From assembly GCF_039655875.1 (NCBI RefSeq), contig NZ_JBBYXK010000002.1, forward strand, positions 434,001 to 498,000: a DNA stretch of 64,000 bases, in the 5' to 3' direction. The notes beneath the pieces are model-generated. The model was not told the DNA's origin. It made no database searches and saw only the letters and a list, made by a program, of their open reading frames with translations. The stretch comes from Emcibacter sp. SYSU 3D8 (GTDB lineage Bacteria > Pseudomonadota > Alphaproteobacteria > SMXS01). Positions 52,769 to 61,193 of this stretch are shown in pieces. Every line of letters starts with the position of its first letter. The stretch's first letter is position 1. The position numbers were made by a program, and so were the translations under genes.

Positions 52769-53206
52769 ATGAGTTTCGGTAGAATATTTGGGCTGGTCTG
52801 GCGTGGATTCCGCATGGTTGCCGTGTTTTCCGGCAGGGACACGCGGTCGCAGTTCTGGTCCTACGCCATCTTCCTCTATCTCGCGCTGACGATGGCCCAG
52901 ATTGCGGTCACCGTTCCGCTGATCTACGGCGTGATGGAGCGCAGGACCGAACTGTCCGTCGGCCATCCCGAGCTACTGGCCGCCGAGCCGGACTTCAACC
53001 GATTGATCCCGTGGGGTATCGCCGCGAGCGCAGGCTTCTGCCTGTTGCTGGCGGGCGCGGTGACGCGGCGGCTGCATGATCGCGGCCTGGGGGGCGCGTG
53101 GGGACTAATGGCCCTGCCGCCGATGCTCATCGTGCTGGTGGTCATGCTCGCCCGCGCCGGCACGAAAGGTCCCAACCGCTACGGCGACGATCCTGCCGCG
53201 CCCTAG
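52769..53206 (+). CDS. DUF805 small membrane protein
   Basis: A 145-residue inner-membrane protein with about three hydrophobic segments: SYAIFLYLALTMAQIAVTVP, LIPWGIAASAGFCLLLAGAV and LMALPPMLIVLVVMLA. Between the last two lies RRLHDRGLGGAW, and the end KGPNRYGDDPA is the conserved DUF805 ending. GGGGAGG precedes the ATG at 52769. The function of the family is not established. Confidence 0.87.
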   Translation: MSFGRIFGLVWRGFRMVAVFSGRDTRSQFWSYAIFLYLALTMAQIAVTVPLIYGVMERRTELSVGHPELLAAEPDFNRLIPWGIAASAGFCLLLAGAVTRRLHDRGLGGAWGLMALPPMLIVLVVMLARAGTKGPNRYGDDPAAP

Positions 53207-53233
53207 CCCTTGCCGGTATTTGTAAGGCTGTCT

Positions 53234-53896
53234 CTAAAGCGCCTTGCGAAAGGTGAGGTTGTACCGCAGCTGGCCGGTAAGATCGTGATGCCCCTGCTTA
53301 AGCGCATCGACGCCGTGGAAAGCGAGTCGCGACGGGCCGCCCCAGACGGCGACGTCGCCATGGTCGACCCGGAACCGGCGCGGCTTGTCCTTCCGGTCGA
53401 GACCGCCGAACAGGAAGGTGGCGGGCACGCCCAGCGATACCGAGACGATCGGGTGCGACAGGTTCCCCTCGTCCCGGTCCTGGTGCAGGGTGAGCCGGGC
53501 GCCCGGTTCGTAGCGGTTGATCAGGCAGGCCTCGGGTTCGAAGCCGGGAAAGCCCGCTTCACGCGCCGCGCGCCCGGCCAGGCCGCGGAACAGCGGCGGC
53601 ATTGCGGGCCACGGCTTGCCGGTTTCAGGATCATCGGCGCCATAGCGGTAGCCGCGCCGGTCGCTGATCCAGCCGACCGCGCCGCAATTGGTCATGGCCA
53701 CCGACATGCGGAATCCACCCGGCGTGACCAGGTGCCGGAAAGGCGCCTGCGCGGCGATCCGGCCGATCGCCTCAAGCAGTGCGGCTGCCTCATCAGCGGC
53801 GAAGCCGCGCAGCAGCACCGCACCGCTGGCGAGCGGCTCGGTCGACGGACCAGCCAGACCTGCCAACAAATCCCCCGATGGCAGGCCGTCACTCAT
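53234..53896 (-). CDS. alkB: AlkB alpha-ketoglutarate-dependent DNA dioxygenase
   Basis: A 220-residue AlkB, the normal size. The Fe(II)/2-oxoglutarate motif is HQD (His138, Asp140) with distal His194 (AFHGVD), and RYNLTFR at about 212-218 holds the 2-oxoglutarate-binding arginines. MSVAMTNCGAVGWISDRRGYRY and FLFGG are family signatures. It repairs 1-methyladenine and 3-methylcytosine by oxidative demethylation. The start ATG overlaps the stop of ada (ATGA), so the pair is translationally coupled. Confidence 0.93.
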   Translation of the reverse strand: MSDGLPSGDLLAGLAGPSTEPLASGAVLLRGFAADEAAALLEAIGRIAAQAPFRHLVTPGGFRMSVAMTNCGAVGWISDRRGYRYGADDPETGKPWPAMPPLFRGLAGRAAREAGFPGFEPEACLINRYEPGARLTLHQDRDEGNLSHPIVSVSLGVPATFLFGGLDRKDKPRRFRVDHGDVAVWGGPSRLAFHGVDALKQGHHDLTGQLRYNLTFRKAL

Positions 53897-54942
53897 TCTT
53901 CGCTTTCCCGATCCAGCAGCGCGCGCTTGCGCTCGAGCCCCCAGCGATAGCCGGCCAGGGCGCCGCCGATGCGCTGGACCCGGTGGCACGGTATAGCGAC
54001 CGAGATCGGATTGGACGCGCAGGCGCTCGCCACCGCCCGCACCGCATTCGGCGTGCCGAGCGACTCGGCGATCTGGGTATAGGTGCGGGTCTCGCCCACG
54101 GGGATCGCGACCAGCGCCCGCCACACCCGCTGCTGGAAGGCGGTGCCGCGGATGTCGAGCGGCAGGCCGAGGCCAAGCCGGGGATCGTCCACACAAGCGA
54201 CCACCTGCGCCACCCACAGGTCGAAATCCGCACCGCCCGGCACCAGCGCCGCCTTGCGGAACTGGCTGCGCAACTCGTCCAGCACCGCCGCGCGGTCGTC
54301 GCCCAGCATGATGGCGCAGACGCCCCGGCTTGTGGCCGCGACCAGCACGCCGCCCAGCGAGCTTTCGCCCCAGGCGTAGCGGATGGTCTCGCCCTGACCG
54401 CCGGCCTTGAACCGGGTGGGCGTCATGCCGAGGCTGGCATTGGCGCCGGCATAAAACCGGCCCGACGAGCCGAAGCCGGCGTCATAGAGCGCCTCGGTCA
54501 CGGTGCTTGCCTCGCCCAGCGCCGCGCGCACCCGCCGGTCGCGCAGGGCCCTGGCGTATTCGCGCGGCGTGACACCGGTGCGGGCCTTGAACAGCCGGTG
54601 AAAGTGGAAGGTGCTGAGCCCCGCCGCCTCGGCCAGCGCCCTCAGGTCGGGCGCTTCCTCGGCGTCCTCAATCATCCGGCAGGCCCGTTCGACCAGCGCG
54701 GCGTTGCGGTCCGCCTGACCGGGACGGCAGCGCAGGCAGGCGCGGAATCCGGCCGACTGGGCGTCCTCCCCGGTGTCGAAGAACCGGACGTTTTCGCGTT
54801 TTGCCCGCCGTGACGGACAATCGGGCCGGCAATAGATGCCGGTGGTGACGACGGCGTAGACGAAGCCGCCGGCCGGATCGCGGTCCAGCACGGCTTGCCA
54901 GCGGGATGTGTCGGTCGAGGCGATCGGGGTCATGTCCATCAT
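53893..54942 (-). CDS. ada: Ada bifunctional DNA repair methyltransferase and activator
   Basis: A 349-residue Ada protein. The N-terminal zinc domain has Cys38, Cys42, Cys69 and Cys72 (GIYCRPDCPSR; FRACLRCRP), where Cys38 accepts methyl from phosphotriesters. An AraC-type HTH follows (LRALAEAAGLSTFHFHRLFKARTGVTPREYARA), then the O6-methylguanine methyltransferase domain with the acceptor Cys319 in VAIPCHRV. It is self-methylated and activates the adaptive response. Several ATGs are clustered (54942, 54939, 54933); 54942 is listed. The downstream alkB is coupled. Confidence 0.93.
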   Translation of the reverse strand: MMDMTPIASTDTSRWQAVLDRDPAGGFVYAVVTTGIYCRPDCPSRRAKRENVRFFDTGEDAQSAGFRACLRCRPGQADRNAALVERACRMIEDAEEAPDLRALAEAAGLSTFHFHRLFKARTGVTPREYARALRDRRVRAALGEASTVTEALYDAGFGSSGRFYAGANASLGMTPTRFKAGGQGETIRYAWGESSLGGVLVAATSRGVCAIMLGDDRAAVLDELRSQFRKAALVPGGADFDLWVAQVVACVDDPRLGLGLPLDIRGTAFQQRVWRALVAIPVGETRTYTQIAESLGTPNAVRAVASACASNPISVAIPCHRVQRIGGALAGYRWGLERKRALLDRESEE

Positions 54943-55037
54943 CCTGATCCTTTCCATTGAGCCGCGCGCAAACGCCGGCTTCAACCCCTATCTATGGAAG
55001 GATGCAACAGCGGACACTCCGGGGCTTGCGGTTGAAC

Positions 55038-55850
55038 TCAGGATGCAAACGACGCCGCGATGCGGGCGCGCATGGCTTCATCGGGCAGCGGGCCGCAGCC
55101 GGCGCGGGCATTGTCCGCCATGTGAACCGCATTGGCGGTGGCGGGAATGGCGCAGGTGACGGCCGGATGGCCGAGAATAAACTTCAGCAGCAATTGCGGC
55201 CAGGTGTCGCAGCCCAGCTCGGCGGCGAAGTCCGGCACCGCGCGGCCGCGCACCCGCCGGGCCAGCCCGCCGCCGCCGAACGGCCGGTTGACGATAACCG
55301 CGATGCCCTTGTCGGCCGCCAGCGGCAGCAGCCGGCGCTCGGCGGCCCGGTCGTCCAGCGCATAGTCGAGCTGGACGAAATCCATGGCCTCGGCGCGCAT
55401 GGCCGCTTCCAGCGCGTCGTGGGCGGTGGGCGTATAATGGGTCACGCCCAGATAGCGCACGCGGCCCTCATCCTTCCAGCGCCGCAAGGTTTCGAAATGG
55501 GTGCGCCAGTCGAGCAGATTGTGCACCTGCATCAGGTCGGTTTTGCCGAGCAGCGCCATGGAGCGCTCCATCTGCGCGATGCCGGCGTCGCGGCCCGAAG
55601 TCCAGACCTTGGTGGCGACAAAGGCGCGGTCCAGCGATTCCATGCGGCCGAGCAGCGCACCGGCCACCGCCTCGGCCCTGCCGTACATGGGCGAGCTATC
55701 GACCAGCGAGCCGCCAGCAGCGAACAATTCCTCGAGCACCGGCACCAGCGGCGCGCCGTCGCGCACGTCGAAGGCCTGCCAGGTGCCGCAGCCGATCACC
55801 GGCAGCAACTCGCCGGTCGATGGAATGGGCCGCCGGTGCATGGTCTGCAT
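55038..55850 (-). CDS. Aldo/keto reductase
   Basis: A 270-residue TIM-barrel aldo/keto reductase. The sequence has the catalytic Asp in SLVDSSPMYGRAE, Tyr in the same loop, the Lys in FVATKVWTSGRDAG and the active-site His in LMQVHNLLDW; FVQLDYALDDR and KGIAVIVNRPFGGGGLARR form the cofactor region. It would reduce aldehydes or ketones with NADPH. The sequence opens HRRPIPSTGELLPVIGCGTW, which fits subfamily members from proteobacteria. Confidence 0.88.
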   Translation of the reverse strand: MQTMHRRPIPSTGELLPVIGCGTWQAFDVRDGAPLVPVLEELFAAGGSLVDSSPMYGRAEAVAGALLGRMESLDRAFVATKVWTSGRDAGIAQMERSMALLGKTDLMQVHNLLDWRTHFETLRRWKDEGRVRYLGVTHYTPTAHDALEAAMRAEAMDFVQLDYALDDRAAERRLLPLAADKGIAVIVNRPFGGGGLARRVRGRAVPDFAAELGCDTWPQLLLKFILGHPAVTCAIPATANAVHMADNARAGCGPLPDEAMRARIAASFAS

Positions 55851-55960
55851 ATCGCTCTCCCGCTCACGTTCCGCTTAGATAGGCGATCCGGTTTGGATTG
55901 CAGCGGCAAAAGCGGCCTGTTACACGATTCGGGCGCACGTTCCACGGCAGCGAGGACCGC

Positions 55961-56449
55961 ATGATTCGTTCAGCGAAACCGTCGATCTCCGGACCCGTCG
56001 TCCTGTTCGCGGCGTGCCTCGCCATGATCCTGGGCGCCTATGGTTTTCAGTATATCGGCGGGTTCGAACCCTGCGCATTGTGCTACTGGCAGCGCTACGC
56101 CTATTACGCGGCGATTCCGCTGGCCGGGCTAGCGCTGGTGGTCGCCGCGACGCGCGGCACGCCAGCCGCACGGGCGCTGTTGATCCTGACCGGCCTCGCG
56201 CTGCTGGCCGGCATGGGCATCGCCGGGTACCATGCCGGCGTCGAATATCACTGGTGGCCCGGCCCCGATACCTGTTCGGGCCCGCCGGTGACCGGCGACA
56301 TCTTCCACCAGGACATCGGCCCCGGCCTGATCCGCTGCGACCAGACGCCCTGGTCCCTGTTCGGCGTGTCCATGGCGGGTTACAATTTCGTCATCTCGGG
56401 TCTGCTGGCGCTCGGCGCGTTCCGGCTGGCCCTGAAAGGACGGCCATGA
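55961..56449 (+). CDS. dsbB: DsbB-like disulfide bond formation protein
   Basis: A 162-residue, four-helix inner-membrane protein. The first periplasmic loop has Cys38 and Cys41 (FEPCALCYWQR), the quinone-linked pair, and the second loop has Cys105 and Cys126 (PDTCSG; LIRCDQ), which exchange with DsbA. TM segments are clear at 12-32, 44-62, 70-90 and the C-terminal VSMAGYNFVISGLLALGAF. GAGGA precedes the ATG at 55961. The stop overlaps the start of coq7, consistent with a quinone-linked pair. Confidence 0.9.
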   Translation: MIRSAKPSISGPVVLFAACLAMILGAYGFQYIGGFEPCALCYWQRYAYYAAIPLAGLALVVAATRGTPAARALLILTGLALLAGMGIAGYHAGVEYHWWPGPDTCSGPPVTGDIFHQDIGPGLIRCDQTPWSLFGVSMAGYNFVISGLLALGAFRLALKGRP

Positions 56450-56994
56450 CCGACACGCCCGAACGCCTGCCCGGCACGCTGACCCTGGACGAAGAGAAGG
56501 CGCGGATGATCCGCGTCGACCAGGCCGGCGAATATGGCGCCGTGCGCATCTATGAAGGCCAGCTTGCCGTGCTGGGCGCCCGCACCTCAGGCGCGGTGAT
56601 CCGCCGCATGGCCGCGCAGGAAGCCCGGCACCTGGATAAATTCGACCGGCTGATGACCCGGCGCCAGGTGCGCCCCACCTTGTTGTCGCCGGTGTGGCAC
56701 ATGGCCGGCTTCGCCCTGGGCGCGGCCACCGCGCTGATCGGCGAGAAGGCCGCCATGGCGTGTACGGTCGCCGTCGAGGAAGTGATCGACGAGCACTATT
56801 CCCGCCAGGCCGAGCGGCTGGAAGACGGCGACCCCGAACTGAAGACTCTGATCGAGGAATGCCGCGCCGAGGAGATCGAGCACAAGGCCGAAGCCGAGGA
56901 GCAGGGCGCCCGCGAGGCCATCGGCTACCCCGTCCTGACGGGCGCCATCAAGACCGGCGCCCGGCTGGCCATCTGGCTGTCGAGCAGGGTTTAG
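56446..56994 (+). CDS. coq7: Demethoxyubiquinone hydroxylase COQ7
   Basis: A 182-residue di-iron hydroxylase for the C6 hydroxylation of demethoxyubiquinone in ubiquinone synthesis. The pattern AGEYGAVRIYEGQ, EARHLDKFDRLM, VEEVIDEHYSRQ and EEIEHKAEAE supplies the Glu/His ligands of the di-iron centre in the usual order. It begins at an ATG overlapping the dsbB TGA (ATGA) and is followed by a palindromic repeat with an intrinsic hairpin. Confidence 0.92.
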   Translation: MTDTPERLPGTLTLDEEKARMIRVDQAGEYGAVRIYEGQLAVLGARTSGAVIRRMAAQEARHLDKFDRLMTRRQVRPTLLSPVWHMAGFALGAATALIGEKAAMACTVAVEEVIDEHYSRQAERLEDGDPELKTLIEECRAEEIEHKAEAEEQGAREAIGYPVLTGAIKTGARLAIWLSSRV

Positions 56995-57007
56995 CCACCA
57001 CTTTAGC

Positions 57008-57107
57008 CGTCATCCCGGCGAGGGCCGGGACCCAGACTTGACAGTCCGGCGCGATTCGCGCCGGTGTTTTCGTTGGGGACTGGATCCCGCCCTCCGGCGG
57101 GATGACG
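57008..57107. repeat. MITE/REP-like palindromic element A
   Basis: A 100-bp element bounded by 28-nt imperfect inverted repeats, CGTCATCCCGGCG...CCCAG on the left and CTGGATCCCGCC...GATGACG on the right. The arms match those of the elements at 60996-61147 and 63762-63907. It holds an inner CCGGCGCG-ATT-CGCGCCGG hairpin. It lies between coq7 and an SDR gene. Confidence 0.75.
57046..57070 (+). terminator. Hairpin within repeat A, after coq7
   Basis: The 8-bp stem CCGGCGCG / CGCGCCGG with loop ATT is followed by TGTTTT. It is well placed to end the dsbB-coq7 transcript, 52 bp after the coq7 stop. The T run is short, so efficiency is uncertain. Confidence 0.6.
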
Positions 57108-57158
57108 GCTGATGGGATTGCGAATACACTCCCCGCCACATCAAGGGGAGGATACCGA

Positions 57159-57911
57159 ATGCTTGAAGGCAAAGTCGTACTCGTGACCGGCGGCTCCAGC
57201 GGGATCGGGCGGATCACCGCGCAGGCGATCTCGAAGGCAGGAGCCAAGGTCGCCGTCACCGGCCGGCGGCCGGAGGAAGGCGCCGAATGCGTCGCGCTGA
57301 TCGAGCAGGCGGGCGGGCAGGCGCTGTTCGTGCAGGGCGACGTCTCCAACGAAGAGGACATCGAGAAGGCGATCGCCGAGACGGTGAAGAAATTCGGCAA
57401 GCTGGACGCCGCGTTCAACAATGCCGGCATCGGCGCGGCGGGCGGCCGGCTGGCCGACATGGACGCCGACAGCTTCGACGACATGTTCAACATCAACGTG
57501 AAAGGCGTGTTCCTGTCGATGAAGCACGAGATCCTGCAGTTCCTCAAGCAGGGGACCGGCGGCGCCATCGTCAATTGCAGCTCGGTGCAGGGCCATGTGA
57601 GCATCGCCGGCTCGGGCCACTATCCGGCCACCAAGCACGCCGTCGAGGGCTATACCAAGATGGCGGCGCTGGAATATGCCGGCGACCGCATCCGGATCAA
57701 CGCGGTCTCGCCCGCCGTGATCTCCGATGGCCGGCTGGGTTCCGGCCCGCTGCCCGAGGAATTCCAGAAGATGCTGCTCGACCTGCACCCGATCGGCCGC
57801 TTCGGCACCGGACAGGACGTGGCCGACGCGGTGATCTTCCTGATGTCCGACAAGGCCAGCTTCATCACCGGCTCGTCGCTGGTGGTGGATGGTGGGTATA
57901 TGGCGAAGTAA
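57159..57911 (+). CDS. SDR family oxidoreductase
   Basis: A 250-residue classical SDR. Motifs are GGSSGIGR (nucleotide binding), a basic loop VTGRRPEE suggesting NADP preference, NNAGIG, the catalytic Ser in NCSSVQG and the Tyr/Lys pair in GHYPATKHAVEGY. GGGGAGG precedes the ATG at 57159; an upstream in-frame start overlaps the repeat and is rejected. The substrate is unknown. Confidence 0.9.
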   Translation: MLEGKVVLVTGGSSGIGRITAQAISKAGAKVAVTGRRPEEGAECVALIEQAGGQALFVQGDVSNEEDIEKAIAETVKKFGKLDAAFNNAGIGAAGGRLADMDADSFDDMFNINVKGVFLSMKHEILQFLKQGTGGAIVNCSSVQGHVSIAGSGHYPATKHAVEGYTKMAALEYAGDRIRINAVSPAVISDGRLGSGPLPEEFQKMLLDLHPIGRFGTGQDVADAVIFLMSDKASFITGSSLVVDGGYMAK

Positions 57912-57914
57912 CGG

Positions 57915-58205
57915 ATGGACGATACGGCAGCGTTGAAGTGGCCCGTCTTGGTCGCTGTTGGACTGCTCTGCCTGGAGCTGGCGCTCAGCGCCGCTAATCT
58001 GTTCGTCATATCGCCCGAAACCAAGCCTTGGGTCTTCTTTGGCCCGCCGGGTTTCGGACACGACGTGCTGTTCATAGCGCTCTATGGTGCGGGCCTATGC
58101 GCCGTCGTTGGAATCTACCGAAGGGCGAGATGGGGGGAGGCCATGAACTCGCCGGCGGAGCGCAGCCGGATCGAACGCGCCAAGCCGCTGCCAAGCGCAG
58201 CGTGA
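57915..58205 (+). CDS. Small two-helix membrane protein, hypothetical
   Basis: A 96-residue protein beginning three bases after the SDR stop. It shows two hydrophobic segments, LVAVGLLCLELALSAANLFVI and DVLFIALYGAGLCAVVGIY, with a short polar loop and a charged tail. Codon use looks normal and the frame stays open between the SDR and HNH genes. I do not recognise it. It is convergent with the HNH gene, whose stop begins one base after its stop codon. Confidence 0.5.
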   Translation: MDDTAALKWPVLVAVGLLCLELALSAANLFVISPETKPWVFFGPPGFGHDVLFIALYGAGLCAVVGIYRRARWGEAMNSPAERSRIERAKPLPSAA

Positions 58206-58206
58206 A

Positions 58207-58767
58207 TTACGGCTCCAGCTCCGCATCCCAGTAGAGATAGTCCCGCCAGCTTTCGTGCAAGTAATTGGGCGGGAAGCGCCGTCCGCGATCCTGCAGGTCG
58301 TGCTGGTTGGGTCGGAACGGCACCGTACGCGGATGCATGCCGGCCTCGCCCGGTGTGCGACCGCCCTTGCGCAGATTGCACGGTGCGCAGGCGGTGATGA
58401 CGTTCTCCCAGGTGGTGATGCCGCCATAGGCGCGCGGCACCAGGTGGTCGAAGGTCAGATCGTGGCGATCACCGCAATACTGGCAGGCGAATTCGTCGCG
58501 CAGGAACAGATTGAACCGGGTGAAAGCCGGGAACGGCGCCGGCTTCACGTAGCGCTTCAGGCAGATCACGCTGGGCAGCTTGAATTCGAAGCTGGGCGAG
58601 CGGATCACCCGGTCGTATTCGGCGACGATGACCACCCGCTCCATGAACACCGCCTTGACGGCGTCCTGCCAGCACCAGAGCGAGAGCGGGTAATAGCTGA
58701 GCGGACGATAATCCGCGTTCAGCACCAGCGCAGGGCAACTCTCCAGGGTCGGTACGGCAGTTTCCAC
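58207..58767 (-). CDS. HNH endonuclease family protein
   Basis: A 186-residue protein with the HNH nuclease core in its C-terminal half. The zinc pair CQYCG, HDLTFDHLVPRAYGG with the catalytic His, and ENVITACAPCNLRKGGRTP with a second CxxC place it in the housekeeping HNH group often found outside mobile elements in alphaproteobacteria. The N-terminal part (LVLNADYRPLSYYPLSLWCW) is typical of that subfamily. There is no evidence of phage around it. Confidence 0.9.
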   Translation of the reverse strand: METAVPTLESCPALVLNADYRPLSYYPLSLWCWQDAVKAVFMERVVIVAEYDRVIRSPSFEFKLPSVICLKRYVKPAPFPAFTRFNLFLRDEFACQYCGDRHDLTFDHLVPRAYGGITTWENVITACAPCNLRKGGRTPGEAGMHPRTVPFRPNQHDLQDRGRRFPPNYLHESWRDYLYWDAELEP

Positions 58768-58863
58768 AGGCGTTCCGCTTCCTTAGTCATCGATGTCATA
58801 CCAGATCGGGTATGACGCCGTGATGACACCACCAAGTTTTGCACGCGCAAGTGCCGTTCGCCA

Positions 58864-59544
58864 CTATTTTTCAGGGCCAAGCACCCGTGCCAGAAATGTC
58901 TCCCCCAGGTCGACGCCGTCCGGCCCGATGCCGTGGCCGACATGGGCCGACAGGTGCGTCTCTACCGGAACATGGTTCCGTCGCAGGAAATTGGCAGCGG
59001 AATCCATCGCCATGGGCGGAATCATCTGGTCCAGGTCGCCGTGGACAAGCTGCACCGGCGGCCGCGAGCGGATCAGCGGCTCCAGCAGCCTGGGCGCGGC
59101 GATGGCGCCCGAATAGCCGAGAATGCCGGCAACCGGCTTCTCGCGCGTCAGCCCCACATGCAGCGCCAGCATGGTGCCCTGGGAGAAGCCGAGCAGCGCC
59201 AGGTCGGCCTCGGTCAGCCCGGCCTTCTCCAGCAGGCGATCGAGGAAGTGATTCAGGATCGGCGCGGCATAGGCCAGGCCCGCCTCGCTCTCGGCGGCCG
59301 AGAAGTTGCGGATCGGCCACCACTGGTAGCCGATCTGGTAACCGTCCTCCATGCCGGGCACACGGTCCGGCCCGTCGGGCGAATAGAACGCGGTGTGCGG
59401 GAACGCCATACGCCAGCCCAGCGCCAGCCCGTTCAGGTCCTGGCCGCTGGCGCCGAAGCCATGGCACAGCACCACGATCTTGCTGGGGCGGCCGCCGGCA
59501 AAGGGCGGCAGGCTGGGACCGGAAAGTTTTGGCAGATCGGGCAT
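58864..59544 (-). CDS. Alpha/beta-hydrolase, phospholipase/carboxylesterase type
   Basis: A 226-residue hydrolase. The oxyanion-hole loop is VVLCHGFGASGQDL, the nucleophile Ser is in LLGFSQGTMLA, the Asp in VHGDLDQMIPP and the His in HVGHGIGPDG, giving the full catalytic triad. This resembles small carboxylesterases that act on acyl-thioesters or short esters. It is divergent from the GNAT gene. Confidence 0.88.
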   Translation of the reverse strand: MPDLPKLSGPSLPPFAGGRPSKIVVLCHGFGASGQDLNGLALGWRMAFPHTAFYSPDGPDRVPGMEDGYQIGYQWWPIRNFSAAESEAGLAYAAPILNHFLDRLLEKAGLTEADLALLGFSQGTMLALHVGLTREKPVAGILGYSGAIAAPRLLEPLIRSRPPVQLVHGDLDQMIPPMAMDSAANFLRRNHVPVETHLSAHVGHGIGPDGVDLGETFLARVLGPEK

Positions 59545-59609
59545 TGTGCTTCCTTGCGGCAGGAACGGTTCGCGTGAAAGATAGCGGGGCGGCGAGGGGA
59601 GCGAAACCG

Positions 59610-60101
59610 ATGATCCGGGTCAGGCGTCTGGACGTTGACGATGCGGCCGCGTTTCGCGCGGTGCGCCTCGAATGCCTGCGCCTGCATCCGGAGAATTTCG
59701 GCACGGTTTGGGAAGTCGAGCGGGAGCGGCCCGCCGGCGACTTCGCGGCCACGCTGGCGGCGCACCAGTTCTGGGGCGGCTTCGAGGGCGAGGCGCTCGC
59801 CGGTATCGTCGGCTTCTACGTCATGCCCCGCGCCAAGGAGCGGCACCGCGGGGTGCTCTATGCCATGTATGTGCGCGAGAGCGCCCGCGGCACCGGCATG
59901 GCCGCCGCGCTGGTACAGGCGGTGATCGAGCATGCGCGCCCGCTGGTCGACATGATCTGGCTGAAGGTGGCCGTCGCCAACGCACCGGCCCGCGCGCTCT
60001 ATGCCCGCTTCGGCTTCACGGTCTACGGGCTGGAGAAGGCCAGCCTGCGCGTCGGCGGGCGCAACATCGACCAGGAATACCAGGTGCTGGCCCTGCGATG
60101 A
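59610..60101 (+). CDS. GNAT family N-acetyltransferase
   Basis: A 163-residue acetyltransferase. The acetyl-CoA-binding motif A is in LYAMYVRESARGTGMAAALVQAVIEHA (R-x2-G-x-G/A), with the preceding strand GIVGFYVMP and the later ANAPARALYARFGFTVYG. GAGGGGA precedes the ATG at 59610; a longer upstream frame is an antisense artefact over the hydrolase. The stop overlaps the start of the GluQRS gene. The target amine is unknown. Confidence 0.87.
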   Translation: MIRVRRLDVDDAAAFRAVRLECLRLHPENFGTVWEVERERPAGDFAATLAAHQFWGGFEGEALAGIVGFYVMPRAKERHRGVLYAMYVRESARGTGMAAALVQAVIEHARPLVDMIWLKVAVANAPARALYARFGFTVYGLEKASLRVGGRNIDQEYQVLALR

Positions 60102-60925
60102 TCGTCACCCGCTTCGCTCCCAGCCCCAACGGCTACCTGCATCTTGGCCATGCCCTGTCCGCCATGACCGGGTTCCGGGCGGCACGGCCGGATGGCCGGT
60201 TTCTGCTGCGTATCGAAGACATCGACACGGCCCGTGCCCGGCCCGAATTCGAGAAGGCGATCTTCGAGGATCTGGCCTGGCTTGGCTTGACCTGGAGGGT
60301 ACCGGTGCGCCGCCAGTCCGAGCATGTCGCCGACTATGAAGCCGCGCTCGCCCGGCTGGAGTCGATGGGCCTGACCTATCCCTGTTTCTGCACCCGCAAG
60401 GACATCGCGGCCGAGATCGCAAGGAGCCCTGCCGCGCCGCATGGTCCCGAGGGCGCGCTCTATCCGGGCATCTGCCGCCACCTGTCTGACGGCGAACGCC
60501 GGCGGCGGATCGAGGCCGGCGAGAAATTCGCCATCCGCCTCGACGTGGCCAGAGCGGTGGCGATGACCGGGCCGCTGGGCTGGTCCGACCGGCTGAGGGG
60601 CCAGGTCGCCGCCGATCCGGCATCGCTGGGCGATGTGGTGCTGGCGCGCAAGGATATCCCCACGTCCTATCACCTCGCGGTTACCGTAGACGACGCGCTG
60701 CAAGGCGTGACCCTGGTGACACGCGGCGAGGACCTGTTCCACGCCACCCATATCCACCGGCTGCTGCAGGAATTGCTGCAGCTGCCGGTGCCGGACTACT
60801 GGCATCACCGACTGATCCGGGATGCCGGCGGCATGCGTCTTGCCAAGTCCAAGGGCGCCCCGGCGCTGCGCGACCTGCGCGCCGCGGGTATGACGACGGC
60901 CGAGGCGCGGGCGCTGGTGGATTAG
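60098..60925 (+). CDS. gluQ: Glutamyl-Q tRNA(Asp) synthetase
   Basis: A 275-residue truncated glutamyl-tRNA synthetase paralog that glutamylates queuosine at position 34 of tRNA-Asp. It has the class I signature start MIVTRFAPSPNGYLHLGHA (HxGH), LLRIEDIDTAR, a zinc site typical of the family (Cys96-x-Cys98, Tyr122, Cys126) and the KMSKS-equivalent MRLAKSKGA. The anticodon-binding domain of normal GluRS is absent, as expected. Its ATG overlaps the GNAT stop. Confidence 0.93.
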   Translation: MIVTRFAPSPNGYLHLGHALSAMTGFRAARPDGRFLLRIEDIDTARARPEFEKAIFEDLAWLGLTWRVPVRRQSEHVADYEAALARLESMGLTYPCFCTRKDIAAEIARSPAAPHGPEGALYPGICRHLSDGERRRRIEAGEKFAIRLDVARAVAMTGPLGWSDRLRGQVAADPASLGDVVLARKDIPTSYHLAVTVDDALQGVTLVTRGEDLFHATHIHRLLQELLQLPVPDYWHHRLIRDAGGMRLAKSKGAPALRDLRAAGMTTAEARALVD

Positions 60926-60943
60926 GCTCCGCCTTCCCAACAT

Positions 60944-61193
60944 CGTCATCCCGCTGAATAGCGTGTGAAGAAAACAATATCTTGAAATAAGTCCTCGTCA
61001 TTCCCGCGCACGCGGGGTCCAAGGTGGGCAAGGGCAAGAAGCGTTCAACCCCTCCATAGAGCGAAATGATTTTTCTGCGGATATGGGCCATGGCGACTAA
61101 CTCGCTCTACGACGACCGTCCGGGATTCCGCGTGCGCGGAAATGACAGCTTTGTTAATTGGTTTGATCACAATCTCCTTCGGCGGGATGACAG
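60944..61193. repeat. MITE/REP-like element B (outer), interrupted by a second copy
   Basis: CGTCATCCCG at 60944 and CGGCGGGATGAC near 61180-61191 look like the ends of one palindromic element. Between them lies another complete copy (60996-61147). The simplest reading is that one copy was inserted into another. The outer ends are short and less certain than the inner ones. Confidence 0.5.
60996..61147. repeat. MITE/REP-like palindromic element B (inner)
   Basis: A 152-bp element with inverted ends CGTCATTCCCGCGCACGCGG and the matching CCGCGTGCGCGGAAATGAC on the right. It is the same family as elements A and C. It lies in the gap after gluQ; no gene is supported in the interval. Confidence 0.7.

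Noticed and set aside
58207-58767. HNH gene as a sign of phage or a homing element
   Set aside because: The protein belongs to the housekeeping-type HNH group, and no integrase, intron or phage structural gene is near.
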